Made by a program: the position numbers and the translations under genes
Shown here: positions 23,903-32,656 of the stretch, in pieces
How positions within the stretch are numbered: the stretch's first letter is position 1
How the letters are laid out: each line of letters opens with the position of its first letter
Notes under the pieces: model-generated
Database searches by the model: none
Seen by the model: the letters and a program-made list of their open reading frames with translations, nothing else
What the model was told of the DNA's origin: nothing
Source: Streptomyces griseus
GTDB lineage: Bacteria > Actinomycetota > Actinomycetes > Streptomycetales > Streptomycetaceae
Direction: 5' to 3'
NCBI RefSeq assembly: GCF_900460065.1
Contig: NZ_UAVD01000005.1
Span: forward strand, 78,501 to 142,500
DNA length: 64,000 nucleotides

Positions 23903-25222
23903 TCAGTCGCCCTTGACCGTGACCTTCTCGTCGTTGTTGAGCTGCTCCACCAGCTGCTTCACCTTGGCCTTGTCCCAGACCAGGTTGCCGCCGATGCTGC
24001 CCGAGATCGGGATGTTCATCGAGGTGCCCTCGCCGCCCGTGACGCCCTTCATCGCGAAGAACATGTTGCCCAGCGCCCAGAGCGACATGTCCTTGTCCAC
24101 GATCAGCGTGTCCAGGCCCGCGCCCATCGTCGGGTACAGCTTGAACGGGTTGATGATCGTGGACGGGGTCGCCGTCTGGCTCGCCAGCGCCGCGAGGAAC
24201 TTCTGCTGGTTCTTCGTACGGTCCAGGTCGCTGCCCGCGAACGCGTAGCGGGTCCGGACGAAGGCCAGGGACTGCTCGCCGTTCAACGTCTGCTTGCCGG
24301 CCTGGAAGTCGGCGCCGGACTTCTTGTCCTTGAAGGCCTTCGGGATGTCCAGCTCGACCCCGCCGATCGCGTCCACGATCTTCGCGAAGCCGCCGAAGCC
24401 GATCTCGACGTAGTGGTCGATGTGCAGGCCGGTGTTGAACTCGACCGTACGGACGAGGAGTTCGGGTCCGTCCTCGGCGTAGGCGGCGTTCAGCTTCACC
24501 TGCCGGCCGGTGCCCTCGAACTTCTTCCCGGACTCGGACCCCACGAAGGACGGGATCTCGACGTTGGAGTCGCGGGGCAGCGAGATCAGCGTCGGGCCGT
24601 TGGAGCCGTCGTGCAGGATCATCATCGAGTCGGTCCGCTTGCCCTCGGCGGAACCGGTGCGCAGCCGCTTCTTCTCCTCGGCCGACATGCCCTCGCGGCT
24701 GTCCGACCCGACGATCAGGTAGTTCGTGCCGTCGCCGGACTCCGGGCGTTCGATGACCTTGGAGAGGTCGACCTCGCGCTTGAGCTTCGAGTCGGCCCAG
24801 AAGTACGTCGAGATCGAGACCGCGAGCACCACGACCACCAGGGTCAGCGCGCCGAGCTTGATCCGGCGGCGCCAGTCCGGGGCCGGGCTGCCCTGGACGT
24901 AACCCCCGTCGCCGCCGCGACGGCCGCCTCCGCCGCCCCGGCCGTTCGATCCGGCGCCGCCCGAGCCGTAGACCTGGCCCGTGTTGTAGCCGCTGTCGTA
25001 CCCGGGGCCGTCGCCGTAGCCGCCGTCCTGGTAGCGGTCGTCGTACCCCTGGCCCTGCGGCGGCACCTGGGGTCGCTGCGGAGGGGACTGCGGCCTCTGC
25101 GGCGGGGTCGGGCGGCGCTGGATGTGGGGCATCGCCCGCGCGCTCTCCGGCCGGGCGCTGTCGCTGCCCCGCCCGTAGCGCTCGTTGCGGTCGCCGGTCC
25201 GTCGATCGGGCCAATCGTTCAT
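23903..25222 (-). CDS. LCP (LytR-CpsA-Psr) family protein, form without LytR_C domain
   Basis: 439 residues from the ATG at 25222. A disordered cytoplasmic head rich in Pro, Gln, Gly and Tyr (about 1-115) precedes one transmembrane helix (about 123-143). The extracytoplasmic LCP domain has YLIVGSDSRE, LISLPRDSNV, KLNAAYAEDGPELL, VEIGFGGFAKIVDAIGGVEL and LAFVRTRYAFAGSDLDR, including the conserved Asp and Arg residues that bind the pyrophosphate of a polyprenyl donor. LCP proteins attach glycopolymers to peptidoglycan. It ends soon after the LCP domain and has no cysteines, unlike the three LCP genes further on. It is divergent from a thioesterase. Confidence 0.92.
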   Translation of the reverse strand: MNDWPDRRTGDRNERYGRGSDSARPESARAMPHIQRRPTPPQRPQSPPQRPQVPPQGQGYDDRYQDGGYGDGPGYDSGYNTGQVYGSGGAGSNGRGGGGGRRGGDGGYVQGSPAPDWRRRIKLGALTLVVVVLAVSISTYFWADSKLKREVDLSKVIERPESGDGTNYLIVGSDSREGMSAEEKKRLRTGSAEGKRTDSMMILHDGSNGPTLISLPRDSNVEIPSFVGSESGKKFEGTGRQVKLNAAYAEDGPELLVRTVEFNTGLHIDHYVEIGFGGFAKIVDAIGGVELDIPKAFKDKKSGADFQAGKQTLNGEQSLAFVRTRYAFAGSDLDRTKNQQKFLAALASQTATPSTIINPFKLYPTMGAGLDTLIVDKDMSLWALGNMFFAMKGVTGGEGTSMNIPISGSIGGNLVWDKAKVKQLVEQLNNDEKVTVKGD

Positions 25223-25326
25223 TCGCTCAGTGTGCCGCGCCGCCCTACAGCCTTCACAGGGTGTATGGGGATTTGGGCCGCGGCTGTTGCCAAGCTGATG
25301 CATTCTGCGGGATCCGGGTCCCCGCA

Positions 25327-25342
25327 TAAGGTGGACTGTATG
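25327..25342 (+). promoter_or_regulatory. -10 box and leaderless start of the thioesterase
   Basis: TAAGGT (25327-25332) lies seven bases before the ATG at 25340, and no ribosome-binding site is present. Confidence 0.5.
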
Positions 25343-25909
25343 ACAGATCAGGCCACCGGCGTAACAGATCAGGCCAACCGCTCGGAAGGCGAGATTCCGG
25401 GCAAGCCGACCGCGGCGTCCCGGACCACCCTCAGCCACATCATGACCGGCAGCGACACCAACCTCCTCGGCACGGTGCACGGTGGCGTGATCATGAAACT
25501 GGTGGACGACGCCGCCGGCGCGGTGGCCGGCCGGCACTCCGGCGGGCCCGCGGTGACCGCGTCGATGGACGAGATGGTCTTCCTGGAGCCGGTCAGGGTC
25601 GGTGACCTCGTCCACGTACGCGCACAGGTCAACTGGACCGGCCGCTCCTCGATGGAGGTCGGGGTCCGGGTGATGGCCGAGCGCTGGAACGAGTCGACCC
25701 CCGCCCAGCAGGTCGGCAGCGCCTATCTGGTCTTCGCCGCCGTGGACGGGGACGGCAAGCCGCGTCCGGTACCGCAGGTGATCCCCGAGACCGAGCACGA
25801 CAAGCGGCGCTACCAGGAGGCGCAGATCCGGCGCACCCACCGGCTCGCCCGCCGCCGCGCGATCAAGGAGCTGCGCGAGAAGCGCGCCGCCGACGGCATC
25901 GACGACTGA
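25340..25909 (+). CDS. Acyl-CoA thioesterase, hotdog fold
   Basis: 189 residues, a single hotdog domain of the YciA/BACH type. TTLSHIMTGSDTNLLGTVHGGVIMKLVDDAAG contains the catalytic Asn/Asp region. It is followed by VTASMDEMVFLEPVRVGDLVHVRAQVNWTGRSSMEVGV. The tail of about 45 basic, charged residues (RRYQEAQIRRTHRLARRRA onward) is longer than in the enterobacterial enzymes. It hydrolyses acyl-CoA to free acid and CoA; the chain length is not readable. The start lies seven bases after TAAGGT and looks leaderless. It is divergent from an LCP gene. Confidence 0.88.
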   Translation: MTDQATGVTDQANRSEGEIPGKPTAASRTTLSHIMTGSDTNLLGTVHGGVIMKLVDDAAGAVAGRHSGGPAVTASMDEMVFLEPVRVGDLVHVRAQVNWTGRSSMEVGVRVMAERWNESTPAQQVGSAYLVFAAVDGDGKPRPVPQVIPETEHDKRRYQEAQIRRTHRLARRRAIKELREKRAADGIDD

Positions 25910-26051
25910 GGCCGCGAGCGGCACGCGTCAAGGGTTCCACGAGCACCGCCCGGCTCCGGGGGCCACGCGCGGCTCCCGCGCGGCCCCACCGGACCGCGCG
26001 CGTCCGCGTACGCCGCTGCACAGGCGCCACGAGCGGCTTCGCGCGCAGGAC
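25910..26051. other. Intergenic spacer, convergent genes
   Basis: 142 bases between the thioesterase and the next LCP gene. GC-rich with several short GCGCGC dyads, but no hairpin as strong as at the other convergent junctions. Confidence 0.4.
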
Positions 26052-27557
26052 CTAGGGGCAGACCACCTCGTCGCCCCGCACCGTGGAGAACTCGCCCGCC
26101 TGCCGGCTCTCCGCCCGCACCCGCCGCACCTCCGTGAAGTCCGAGCCCACCGTCACCTTCAACTGCGGTCCCTGGCCCTTCACCGCCTTCAGTTCGCTCC
26201 CGGGCAGCGCCGCGGCCAGGGACTTGGCCGACCGGTCCCAGCGCGGGTCGTACTCCACGAGGGTCCGCTTCAGCTCCCGCGCCTCCCCGTTGAGCGGGGC
26301 CTCGGTGGTGGCGAAGCCGGTCGCCCGCAGTGCCTGGTCCACTGTCCGGCCGAGGCCGTCCTTCGGGGTCCCGTTGTAGACCTGCACCCGGACCTGCTCC
26401 GGCGCCACGTCCACGAGCGTGGCCGCCGGCTCCTTCGGGCCGGCCGCGGGCTTCGGCTCCGCCGGGGCCAGCGGCTTGTCCTCGCGCAGGGCCTGGAACA
26501 GCTTCTTCGCCTTCGCGGCATCCCACCGCACCGTCGAGCCGATGCCCTTGACCGGGAAGCTGGGGTTGCCGACCGGTACGGAGGCGAACTCCGACGAGGC
26601 CGGCCCGAAGCCCTTCATCGCCTTGCCGAGCGCCAGCATCTGCTCCGTGCCGAAGCCCTCGTCGGCCCGGACCGAGCCGAGCGCCGACGCCGAGACCTGC
26701 TGGAACTTCACCGGGTTCAGGAGCACCCCGCTGCTCGTCACCTGCTTGATCAGCGCCGCCAGGAACTTCTGCTGGCGCTGCATCCTTCCCAGGTCGGAGC
26801 CGACGTCCACATGGCGCGAGCGCACGTACTGGAGCGCCCGGCCGCCGTCCAGCTCGTGCGAGCCCGCGGGGAGGTTCAGACCGGTGTACGAGTCCTTCAT
26901 CGGCCGCGCCGTGCAGATCTTCACCCCGCCCACCGCGTCGACCGTCTTCATGAAGCTGGTGAAGTCGACCTCCAGATAGTGGTCGATCTTGACCTTGGTC
27001 ATGTTCTCGACGGTCCGCACGGTCAGCGTGGGCCCGCCCTCCGCGTACGCGGCGTTCAGCTTCACCGGGTGGCTCTCGTGGTGCTTGCCCGTGGTGCGGT
27101 CGGTGTGCGCGGGCATCTCCGCGTAACTGTCCCGGGGGAGGCTCACGACGCTCGCCCGCTGCCGGTCGGCCGACAGATGGACCAGCATGATCGTGTCGGT
27201 GCAGTGGCAGGGGGCGCCGCCCAGCCGGTACTTCTTCCTCTCGGCCTCGGTGATCGTGTCCCGGCCGTCGGTGCCGACGAGCAGCAGGTTCGTGCCGTGG
27301 CCCCCCTGGGGGCGGTTCTTCATGTCCTTGAACGGATCGACCCGGCCGATCCCGCCCTCCAGGCTGGTCACCACGGCGTGCCCGATCCCGCCGGCCCCCA
27401 GCACCAGCACCGACAGGCCCGTGGCCACCCGCATGCCCCAGCGGGGCCGCTCGTCCTGCGTGCGGCGGCGGACCGGCCGGGTGCCCTCGGGCGGACGGCG
27501 TCGCGGGGGAGTGGTGCGGGGCTGCGGCGGACGCTGCGGTCGTTGCGGTGCGGGCAC
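26052..27557 (-). CDS. LCP family protein with LytR_C domain
   Basis: 501 residues from the GTG at 27557, picked because CGGAGG lies eight bases upstream; the frame stays open further up but without family sequence. A Pro/Arg/Gln head of about 40 residues leads to one membrane helix (about 50-68). The LCP domain shows LLLVGTDGRDT, SVVSLPRDSYAEMP, KLNAAYAEGGPTL, VDFTSFMKTVDAVGGV and LQYVRSRHVDVGSDLGR. A LytR_C domain follows (RVQVYNGTPKDGLG, about 375-460). The last residues are VVCP, so a cysteine sits two from the end. It likely ligates a polymer to peptidoglycan. It is divergent from the glycosyltransferase at 27778. Confidence 0.9.
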   Translation of the reverse strand: MPAPQRPQRPPQPRTTPPRRRPPEGTRPVRRRTQDERPRWGMRVATGLSVLVLGAGGIGHAVVTSLEGGIGRVDPFKDMKNRPQGGHGTNLLLVGTDGRDTITEAERKKYRLGGAPCHCTDTIMLVHLSADRQRASVVSLPRDSYAEMPAHTDRTTGKHHESHPVKLNAAYAEGGPTLTVRTVENMTKVKIDHYLEVDFTSFMKTVDAVGGVKICTARPMKDSYTGLNLPAGSHELDGGRALQYVRSRHVDVGSDLGRMQRQQKFLAALIKQVTSSGVLLNPVKFQQVSASALGSVRADEGFGTEQMLALGKAMKGFGPASSEFASVPVGNPSFPVKGIGSTVRWDAAKAKKLFQALREDKPLAPAEPKPAAGPKEPAATLVDVAPEQVRVQVYNGTPKDGLGRTVDQALRATGFATTEAPLNGEARELKRTLVEYDPRWDRSAKSLAAALPGSELKAVKGQGPQLKVTVGSDFTEVRRVRAESRQAGEFSTVRGDEVVCP

Positions 27558-27606
27558 GGGGGAGACACCTCCGGGGTGCAAGGGAGACACCTCTGCGGTG
27601 CAAGGG
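27558..27606. repeat. Imperfect duplication at the LCP ribosome-binding site
   Basis: On the minus strand TTGCACC-(2-3 bases)-GAGGTGTCTCCC occurs twice in a row just before the GTG at 27557. Each copy carries its own GAGG core, so the gene has two alternative ribosome-binding sites, one serving a TTG and one the GTG. Confidence 0.5.
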
Positions 27607-27777
27607 GACCATCGCACGTTAGGCCCATACGATCTCCGTCCCGGCCCACGACCCGGCCGCGCGCACCGGTATCCCCCATTCGCGGTAACGTGGCGGCCGA
27701 ATGACGCCACTTCCCCGGGGCGCCCGCCTCCCGCGGCGCGGTGCCCCCGGCGCCCCCGAGGACCACCCGAGGACCAC

Positions 27778-28806
27778 ATGTCTGCCGCGCAGTACCCCGC
27801 CGTCTCCGTGATCATGCCGGTGCTCAACGAGGAACGTCATCTCAGGAACTCGGTCCGGCACATCCTGGAGCAGGAGTACCCCGGTGAGATGGAGGTCGTG
27901 ATCGCGCTCGGCCCCTCCGCCGACCGTACGGACGAGATCGCCGCCGAACTGGTCGCCGAGGACCCCCGGGTCCACACCGTGCCCAACCCCACCGGCCGCA
28001 CCCCCGCCGCCCTCAACGCGGCGATCAAGGCCTCCCGCCACCCCGTCGTCGTACGGGTCGACGGCCACGGCATGCTCTCGCCGAACTACATCGCGACCGC
28101 CGTCCGCCTCCTGGAGGAGACCGGCGCGCAGAACGTCGGCGGCATCATGCACGCCGAGGGCGAGAACGCCTGGGAGGACGCCGTCGCCGCCGCGATGACC
28201 TCGAAGATCGGCGTCGGCAACGCCGCCTTCCACACCGGCGGCCAGGCGGGCCCGGCCGAGACCGTCTACCTGGGCGTCTTCCGCCGCGAGGCCCTGGAGC
28301 GCGCGGAGGGCTACAACGTCGAGTTCATCCGCGCCCAGGACTGGGAGCTGAACTTCCGCATCCGCGAGGCCGGCGGACTGATCTGGTTCTCGCCCGAGCT
28401 GAAGGTCCAGTACCGCCCGCGCCCCACGGTGAAGGCGCTCGCCAAGCAGTACAAGGACTACGGCCGCTGGCGCCACGTCGTCGCCCGCTACCACTCCGGC
28501 TCGATCAACCTGCGCTACCTGGCCCCGCCGACCGCCGTCGTCGCCATCGCGGCGGGCCTGGTCGTGGGCGCGGCGGTCACCCCGTGGGCGCTGATCGTCC
28601 CCGGTGGTTACGTCGCCGCGATCGTCGCCGGATCGCTGCCCGCGGGCAGGGGCCTCTCGCTGAAGGCCCGCGCACAGATCCCGGTCGCGCTGGCGACGAT
28701 GCACATGTGCTGGGGCTTCGGCTTCCTCACCAGCCCCCGGTCCCTGGCCAAGCGGGTCATCGCCAGCCGCCGCCCGGCGCTGAACGGCAGCAGCGAGACC
28801 GTCTGA
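27778..28806 (+). CDS. Family 2 glycosyltransferase, membrane-associated
   Basis: 342 residues from an ATG preceded by CGAGGACCAC. The GT-A fold begins with VSVIMPVLNEERHLRNSV. Donor binding is marked by VVVRVDGHGMLSPNY (a variant of the DxD motif), and the catalytic base region is IRAQDWELNFRIREAGG. One or two hydrophobic segments near 250-300 (TAVVAIAAGLVVGAAV and following) fix it to the membrane. It resembles ExoA-type transferases that build exopolysaccharide on a lipid carrier. It is the only plus-strand gene in a run of LCP genes, which suggests it makes part of the polymer they attach. Donor and acceptor are unknown. Confidence 0.85.
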   Translation: MSAAQYPAVSVIMPVLNEERHLRNSVRHILEQEYPGEMEVVIALGPSADRTDEIAAELVAEDPRVHTVPNPTGRTPAALNAAIKASRHPVVVRVDGHGMLSPNYIATAVRLLEETGAQNVGGIMHAEGENAWEDAVAAAMTSKIGVGNAAFHTGGQAGPAETVYLGVFRREALERAEGYNVEFIRAQDWELNFRIREAGGLIWFSPELKVQYRPRPTVKALAKQYKDYGRWRHVVARYHSGSINLRYLAPPTAVVAIAAGLVVGAAVTPWALIVPGGYVAAIVAGSLPAGRGLSLKARAQIPVALATMHMCWGFGFLTSPRSLAKRVIASRRPALNGSSETV

Positions 28807-28825
28807 CCCCGGGCTCCCGACGCGT

Positions 28826-28862
28826 GCGAAGGGCCCCACCGCCCGGCGGTGGGGCCCTTCGC
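28826..28862. terminator. Bidirectional terminator between glycosyltransferase and LCP gene
   Basis: Perfect 18-base arms (28826-28843 and 28845-28862) separated by a single base; the real loop is formed by the innermost pairs. The genes on both sides are convergent. Confidence 0.85.
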
Positions 28863-28882
28863 GTACACGTGTCGTTACGGCG

Positions 28883-30607
28883 TCACCAGGTGTAGTTCGG
28901 GTTCACCTTCATGCAGGCCTTGTCGTCGTCGCCGTTGAGGGCGCCCGCCGACTCCGGGGTCTTCTCCTTGCCCTTCGACACCGGGAAGGCGCCCTCGTCG
29001 CGCCAGTCCGCGCCCACGGCGAGCGAGATCCCCGAGACCTCCGTGGACTTCTTCACCTGCGACAGCGGAACCCCGAGCGCCTTGGCCACCGCCTGCGCGT
29101 CGCCCTCCAGATCCGCGCTCGGATACAGGATCGACGTCCGCGCCACCCCGGTCACGTTGCCCGGGTCGACGGTGGTCTTCGCGAAACCCGCGTCCTTCAA
29201 CGCGTCCGCCACGTGGCCGGCGCGCCCCGCGGCCGGCCCCAGCGCGTCCGTGGCGGTCCCGTTCCGCACGGCGACCGAGATCTCGCCGACCGGCGCCGAC
29301 GGGTCCTTCGTGGCCTCCGGCTTCTTCCGCTTCGACGCCTTGCCGTCCAGCGGTACGTCGTCGCGGACCATCCGGAACAACTGCTCCGCGTCGCCCGCCT
29401 TCGGGTAGACCCGGCCGTTGTTCGCGCCGGTGCCGTACACGTTGGGCATGGTCGACATCGTGATGCGCTTCGTGGGGACCTTCTTGAACTCCTCGGCCAG
29501 GTCGTAGAGCTTCTTGACCGTGTCGAGGCCCTTGTCGACCGTCAGCGCCTCGGTGGCCGCCTCGGCGAGGTTCATCAGCTTCGCCGGGTCGGTGAGCTTG
29601 GTGCCCTTGCGCAGCTCGCGCACCATCGCGTTCATGTACTGGTGCTGGGCCTTCGCCCGCCCCAGGTCGGTGTTGTCCTCGAAGCCGTACCGGGTGCGCA
29701 GCCACTGGAGGGCCTGCTCGCCCTTGACGTAGGTGGTGCCCTTCTCCAGCTTCAGCCCGGAGCCCTTGCCGTCCCGGCCGCGGGAGTTGATGTTGGCGTC
29801 GACACAGACCGGGACGCCGCCGATCGCGTCGGCCATCGACACCACGCCGGCGAAGTCGATCATCATGAAGTGGTCGATCCGGATGCCGGTCAGCTCGTAC
29901 CAGGTCGCCACCGTGCACCCCGGACCACCGCGGCCCAGGCTCTCGTTGGTCTGCACGTCCCCCGTACTGGCCGGGAAGACCTCGCCGTCCGGGGCCGTGC
30001 ACTTGGGCATCTTCAGCATGGTGTCGCGCGGCATGCTGATCACGGAGAGGTTGCTGCGGTCCGCGGAGATGTGGAGCAGCATCTGCACATCGGCCAGCGG
30101 CGGTGCGCCGAAGGTCTCCTTCGCCCCGCCCAGCTTCTGGTTGGCCTTGGAGTCCCGGGCGTCGGAACCGATGAGCAGGATGTTGAGGGGGGTCTGCCCG
30201 GCGGAGTTGGCCTTGTGATCGGCCATCTGCTTGTCGCCGAGGGTCAGATCCTCCTTCTTGATGTTGCCGTTGAGGTGCTCGTAGTAGAGGTAACCGGCGC
30301 CGCCGGTGCCGAGTATCAGCAGGGCGAGCACGCAGGCGCTCCAGCGCACCACCCGACGCTTGGCGCTCTTGGGCGCACGGCGGCTGCTGCGGGCCCGCGC
30401 GCCGCCGGCGTTTGCGGGCCGGCCCGGGGCGGCCCGGCGACCGCCCCCCGACGTCTCACGGCCCCCCGGCCCGTCGCCGTCGCCCTGACGGGCGCCCTCC
30501 TGCGGGCTCTCGTCAGGGCTCTCGTCCCAGCCGAGCCGATCGGCGCCGCGGACGCGTGATCTCGTCCGCCCCCCGGGCGTGCTGCTCCGTCCCACCGGAC
30601 CCCCCAT
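28883..30607 (-). CDS. LCP family protein with LytR_C domain
   Basis: 574 residues. A charged, disordered head (about 1-83) precedes one membrane helix (about 85-107). The LCP domain has NILLIGSDARDSK, LSVISMPRDTML, a cysteine-bearing insert (MPKCTAPDGE and GGPGCTVATW), MIDFAGVVSMADAIGGVPVC and LQWLRTRYGFEDNTDLGR. A LytR_C domain follows (ISVAVRNGTATDALG), and the end is ACMKVNPNYTW with a late cysteine. The longer LCP insert is also present in the next gene. It lies 37 bases after that upstream LCP gene on the same strand, so the pair is probably an operon. It should transfer a wall polymer to peptidoglycan. Confidence 0.9.
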   Translation of the reverse strand: MGGPVGRSSTPGGRTRSRVRGADRLGWDESPDESPQEGARQGDGDGPGGRETSGGGRRAAPGRPANAGGARARSSRRAPKSAKRRVVRWSACVLALLILGTGGAGYLYYEHLNGNIKKEDLTLGDKQMADHKANSAGQTPLNILLIGSDARDSKANQKLGGAKETFGAPPLADVQMLLHISADRSNLSVISMPRDTMLKMPKCTAPDGEVFPASTGDVQTNESLGRGGPGCTVATWYELTGIRIDHFMMIDFAGVVSMADAIGGVPVCVDANINSRGRDGKGSGLKLEKGTTYVKGEQALQWLRTRYGFEDNTDLGRAKAQHQYMNAMVRELRKGTKLTDPAKLMNLAEAATEALTVDKGLDTVKKLYDLAEEFKKVPTKRITMSTMPNVYGTGANNGRVYPKAGDAEQLFRMVRDDVPLDGKASKRKKPEATKDPSAPVGEISVAVRNGTATDALGPAAGRAGHVADALKDAGFAKTTVDPGNVTGVARTSILYPSADLEGDAQAVAKALGVPLSQVKKSTEVSGISLAVGADWRDEGAFPVSKGKEKTPESAGALNGDDDKACMKVNPNYTW

Positions 30608-30644
30608 GCTGTTCAGATTTCCGCTGCGGCGCGGTGACCGGGTG

Positions 30645-32432
30645 TCACTGGGCGCATACCGCCTTGTCGGCGCTTGCCTTCTCGATGTCCTTCGGCGGCT
30701 TCGCCGGTCCGGTGATGAGCTGGCCCGCGCCCTTGAAGTCCGCCCCCAGCGTGAGCACCATCGCCTCGAGTCCCTCGGCGTCGGTGGTGCCCTGCTTCAT
30801 GGCCGTTGCGGGAAGTCCCATCATCTCGGCGAGCGCCCGGGCCTGGTCGGCCTGGTTGGGCGCGTACTCCAGCGTCGTCTTCTTGATCTTCTCGGGTGCG
30901 TTGGCCTTGTTGGTGGACTTCGGCACCCCCTGCACGTTCTGGAGCCAGTTGACGGTCGAGCCCGCGGCGCCGGGGATCTCACCGCCGTTGAGGACGTCCA
31001 CGCGTACGTCGGCGGCCTCGGCCTTCGGGCCCTTGAGCAGGGCCGCCTGCTTGCCCTTGGCGGCCTTCTCCTTCTGCTTCACCTCGGTCAGCGAGGTGTC
31101 GGAGCGCATCATCGCGAACAGCTGCTCGCCCTTGACCGGGTCCACGACCACGGTGATGGGCTTCGGCTCGGCCGGGTTGTCTATGACCGGCATCGTGAGG
31201 AAGCTGATGTTCTTCGTGTCGACCTTGCCGATCTCCTGGGCGAGCGTCATCAGCTTCTGCGCGTCGCCGATGGCGGTGTCGACGGTCAGCGCCTTGGTGG
31301 CCGCGTCGGCCAGCTTGTACAACTTCTTCGGGTTGGTCAGGGTGTCGCTCGACTTCATCTCCCGGATCATGGAGCCGAGGAACTGCTGCTGCACCTTGAT
31401 CCGGTCGAGGTCGCTCCGGTTGCCGAAGCTGTCGCGGGTGCGCAGCAGGGCCAGCGCCTGCTCGCCCTCGACCTTCGACTCGCCCTCGGGCAGCTTCAGA
31501 TGCGACTTCGGGTCGTCGATCGGCTTCGCCATGCAGACCTTGACGCCGCCGACCGCCGACGTCAGGGCCTTGACGGCGTTGAAGTCGACCATCATGAAGT
31601 GGTCGGGCTTGAGGCCGGTGATGTTCTCGACCGTCTGCATCGTGCAACCGGGGTTGCGGCCGTTCTGGCCGAGGCTGGTGTTGAAGCGTTCGTTCGCGGT
31701 GCCGGGGATGACCGTGGTGGTGCCGTCCTCGTTCTTCGTCTCGCACTCGGGGATCTCGGTCACCAGGTCGCGCGGGATGCTCATCGCCGTCGCGTTGGTC
31801 CGGTCCTCGGAGACGTGGAACAGGATCGTGGTGTCGGCGTGGCCCTCGCTGCCCTTGTCGCCGTACCCCTCGTTGCCCTTGCCGGTGCGCTTGTCGGTGC
31901 CGATGATCAGGATGTTCATCGGGCCGTCCGTGACGACGTTCTTGCTGCCGGCGTCGCCCACGTCGATGGCGTCGATGTTCCCGTTGAGCTTCTGGTAGAG
32001 CGCGTACGCGCCGGCCGAGCCGGCGACCACGACGAACGCCATGACCCCGCCCGTCCACAGCAGCGCCTTCTTCTTGCGCGACTTCTGGGGCTTGCGCTTC
32101 CGGCGGCCGGCCGCGGGCGGTTCGGCGGCCCCGCGGCGCTCCCCCTGGGAGCTGCGGCGGCTGCGCTGGCCGGGCACCTCGCGGCGCGGCCCGTCCGGGG
32201 CGCCCTCGCGCTCACGGGAACCGGCCCCGCGGCGCCCCGAACCCTCGCGGGACGAACCGGTCCGGGAGCCGCCCCGGCGACCGGTTTCCTCGGCCGTAGC
32301 CGTACGCGAAGGGCTGCTCGACTCCCCAGTGGAGTGATCCAGTCGCAATTCGTAATTGCCGGTCTGCGGGTTGAGTACCCACTGGTCGGCGGGGTCGATA
32401 TCGTCCGCCCGTCCACGACTGTGCGCGTCCAC
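30645..32432 (-). CDS. LCP family protein with LytR_C domain
   Basis: 595 residues from a GTG with GGAGGA upstream. The cytoplasmic head (about 1-120) contains the motif ADQWVLNPQTGNYELRLD followed by Arg/Ser/Gly-rich disorder and a KRKPQKSRKKK block. After one membrane helix comes the LCP domain: NILIIGTDKRTG, ATAMSIPRDLVTEIP, ETKNEDGTTTVIPGT, FMMVDFNAVKALTSAVGGV and LALLRTRDSFGNRSDLDR. A LytR_C domain (RVDVLNGGEIPGAAG) follows, and the end is DKAVCAQ. It is the first gene of a probable two-gene LCP operon. The NPQTGNYELRL motif in the head is found in many streptomycete LCP proteins, from memory, and may bind a cytoplasmic partner. Confidence 0.9.
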   Translation of the reverse strand: MDAHSRGRADDIDPADQWVLNPQTGNYELRLDHSTGESSSPSRTATAEETGRRGGSRTGSSREGSGRRGAGSREREGAPDGPRREVPGQRSRRSSQGERRGAAEPPAAGRRKRKPQKSRKKKALLWTGGVMAFVVVAGSAGAYALYQKLNGNIDAIDVGDAGSKNVVTDGPMNILIIGTDKRTGKGNEGYGDKGSEGHADTTILFHVSEDRTNATAMSIPRDLVTEIPECETKNEDGTTTVIPGTANERFNTSLGQNGRNPGCTMQTVENITGLKPDHFMMVDFNAVKALTSAVGGVKVCMAKPIDDPKSHLKLPEGESKVEGEQALALLRTRDSFGNRSDLDRIKVQQQFLGSMIREMKSSDTLTNPKKLYKLADAATKALTVDTAIGDAQKLMTLAQEIGKVDTKNISFLTMPVIDNPAEPKPITVVVDPVKGEQLFAMMRSDTSLTEVKQKEKAAKGKQAALLKGPKAEAADVRVDVLNGGEIPGAAGSTVNWLQNVQGVPKSTNKANAPEKIKKTTLEYAPNQADQARALAEMMGLPATAMKQGTTDAEGLEAMVLTLGADFKGAGQLITGPAKPPKDIEKASADKAVCAQ

Positions 32433-32656
32433 GGTTGCCTGCGTCCTCCGTCGGTGCCACGCGAGGCGCCCTCCCCCGGCAAGGCGCTCGTTCCTTCGCT
32501 CCAGCAGTGCACGACCTGACGGCCGGAAGCACCGGATCGCGTCACACTATCCGGCCGATTCCGCGTCGAGCGACGTGCGTGACACATTCCACGCCCTTTA
32601 CAACCGGGCATTCTTCCCATTAGCCGTCGATTGCGTTCTATGTCTTGGCAATTGCT
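32433..32656. other. AT-richer spacer upstream of the LCP operon
   Basis: 224 bases, clearly lower in G+C than its surroundings, especially 32580-32660. It holds no gene. It probably carries the promoter of the LCP pair; a minus-strand TAGTGT near 32548 is a possible -10. No terminator hairpin for the gene ending at 32657 was seen. Confidence 0.45.

Noticed and set aside
22473..25214. A 913-residue minus-strand open frame
   Set aside because: It runs against two real genes (DUF5954 and part of the pseudogene) and, in its upper part, reads the LCP gene in the wrong frame. It is an effect of high G+C.
25810..27612. A 600-residue minus-strand frame overlapping the LCP gene
   Set aside because: It reads the LCP gene one base out of frame and shows only Gly/Ala/Arg-rich low complexity.
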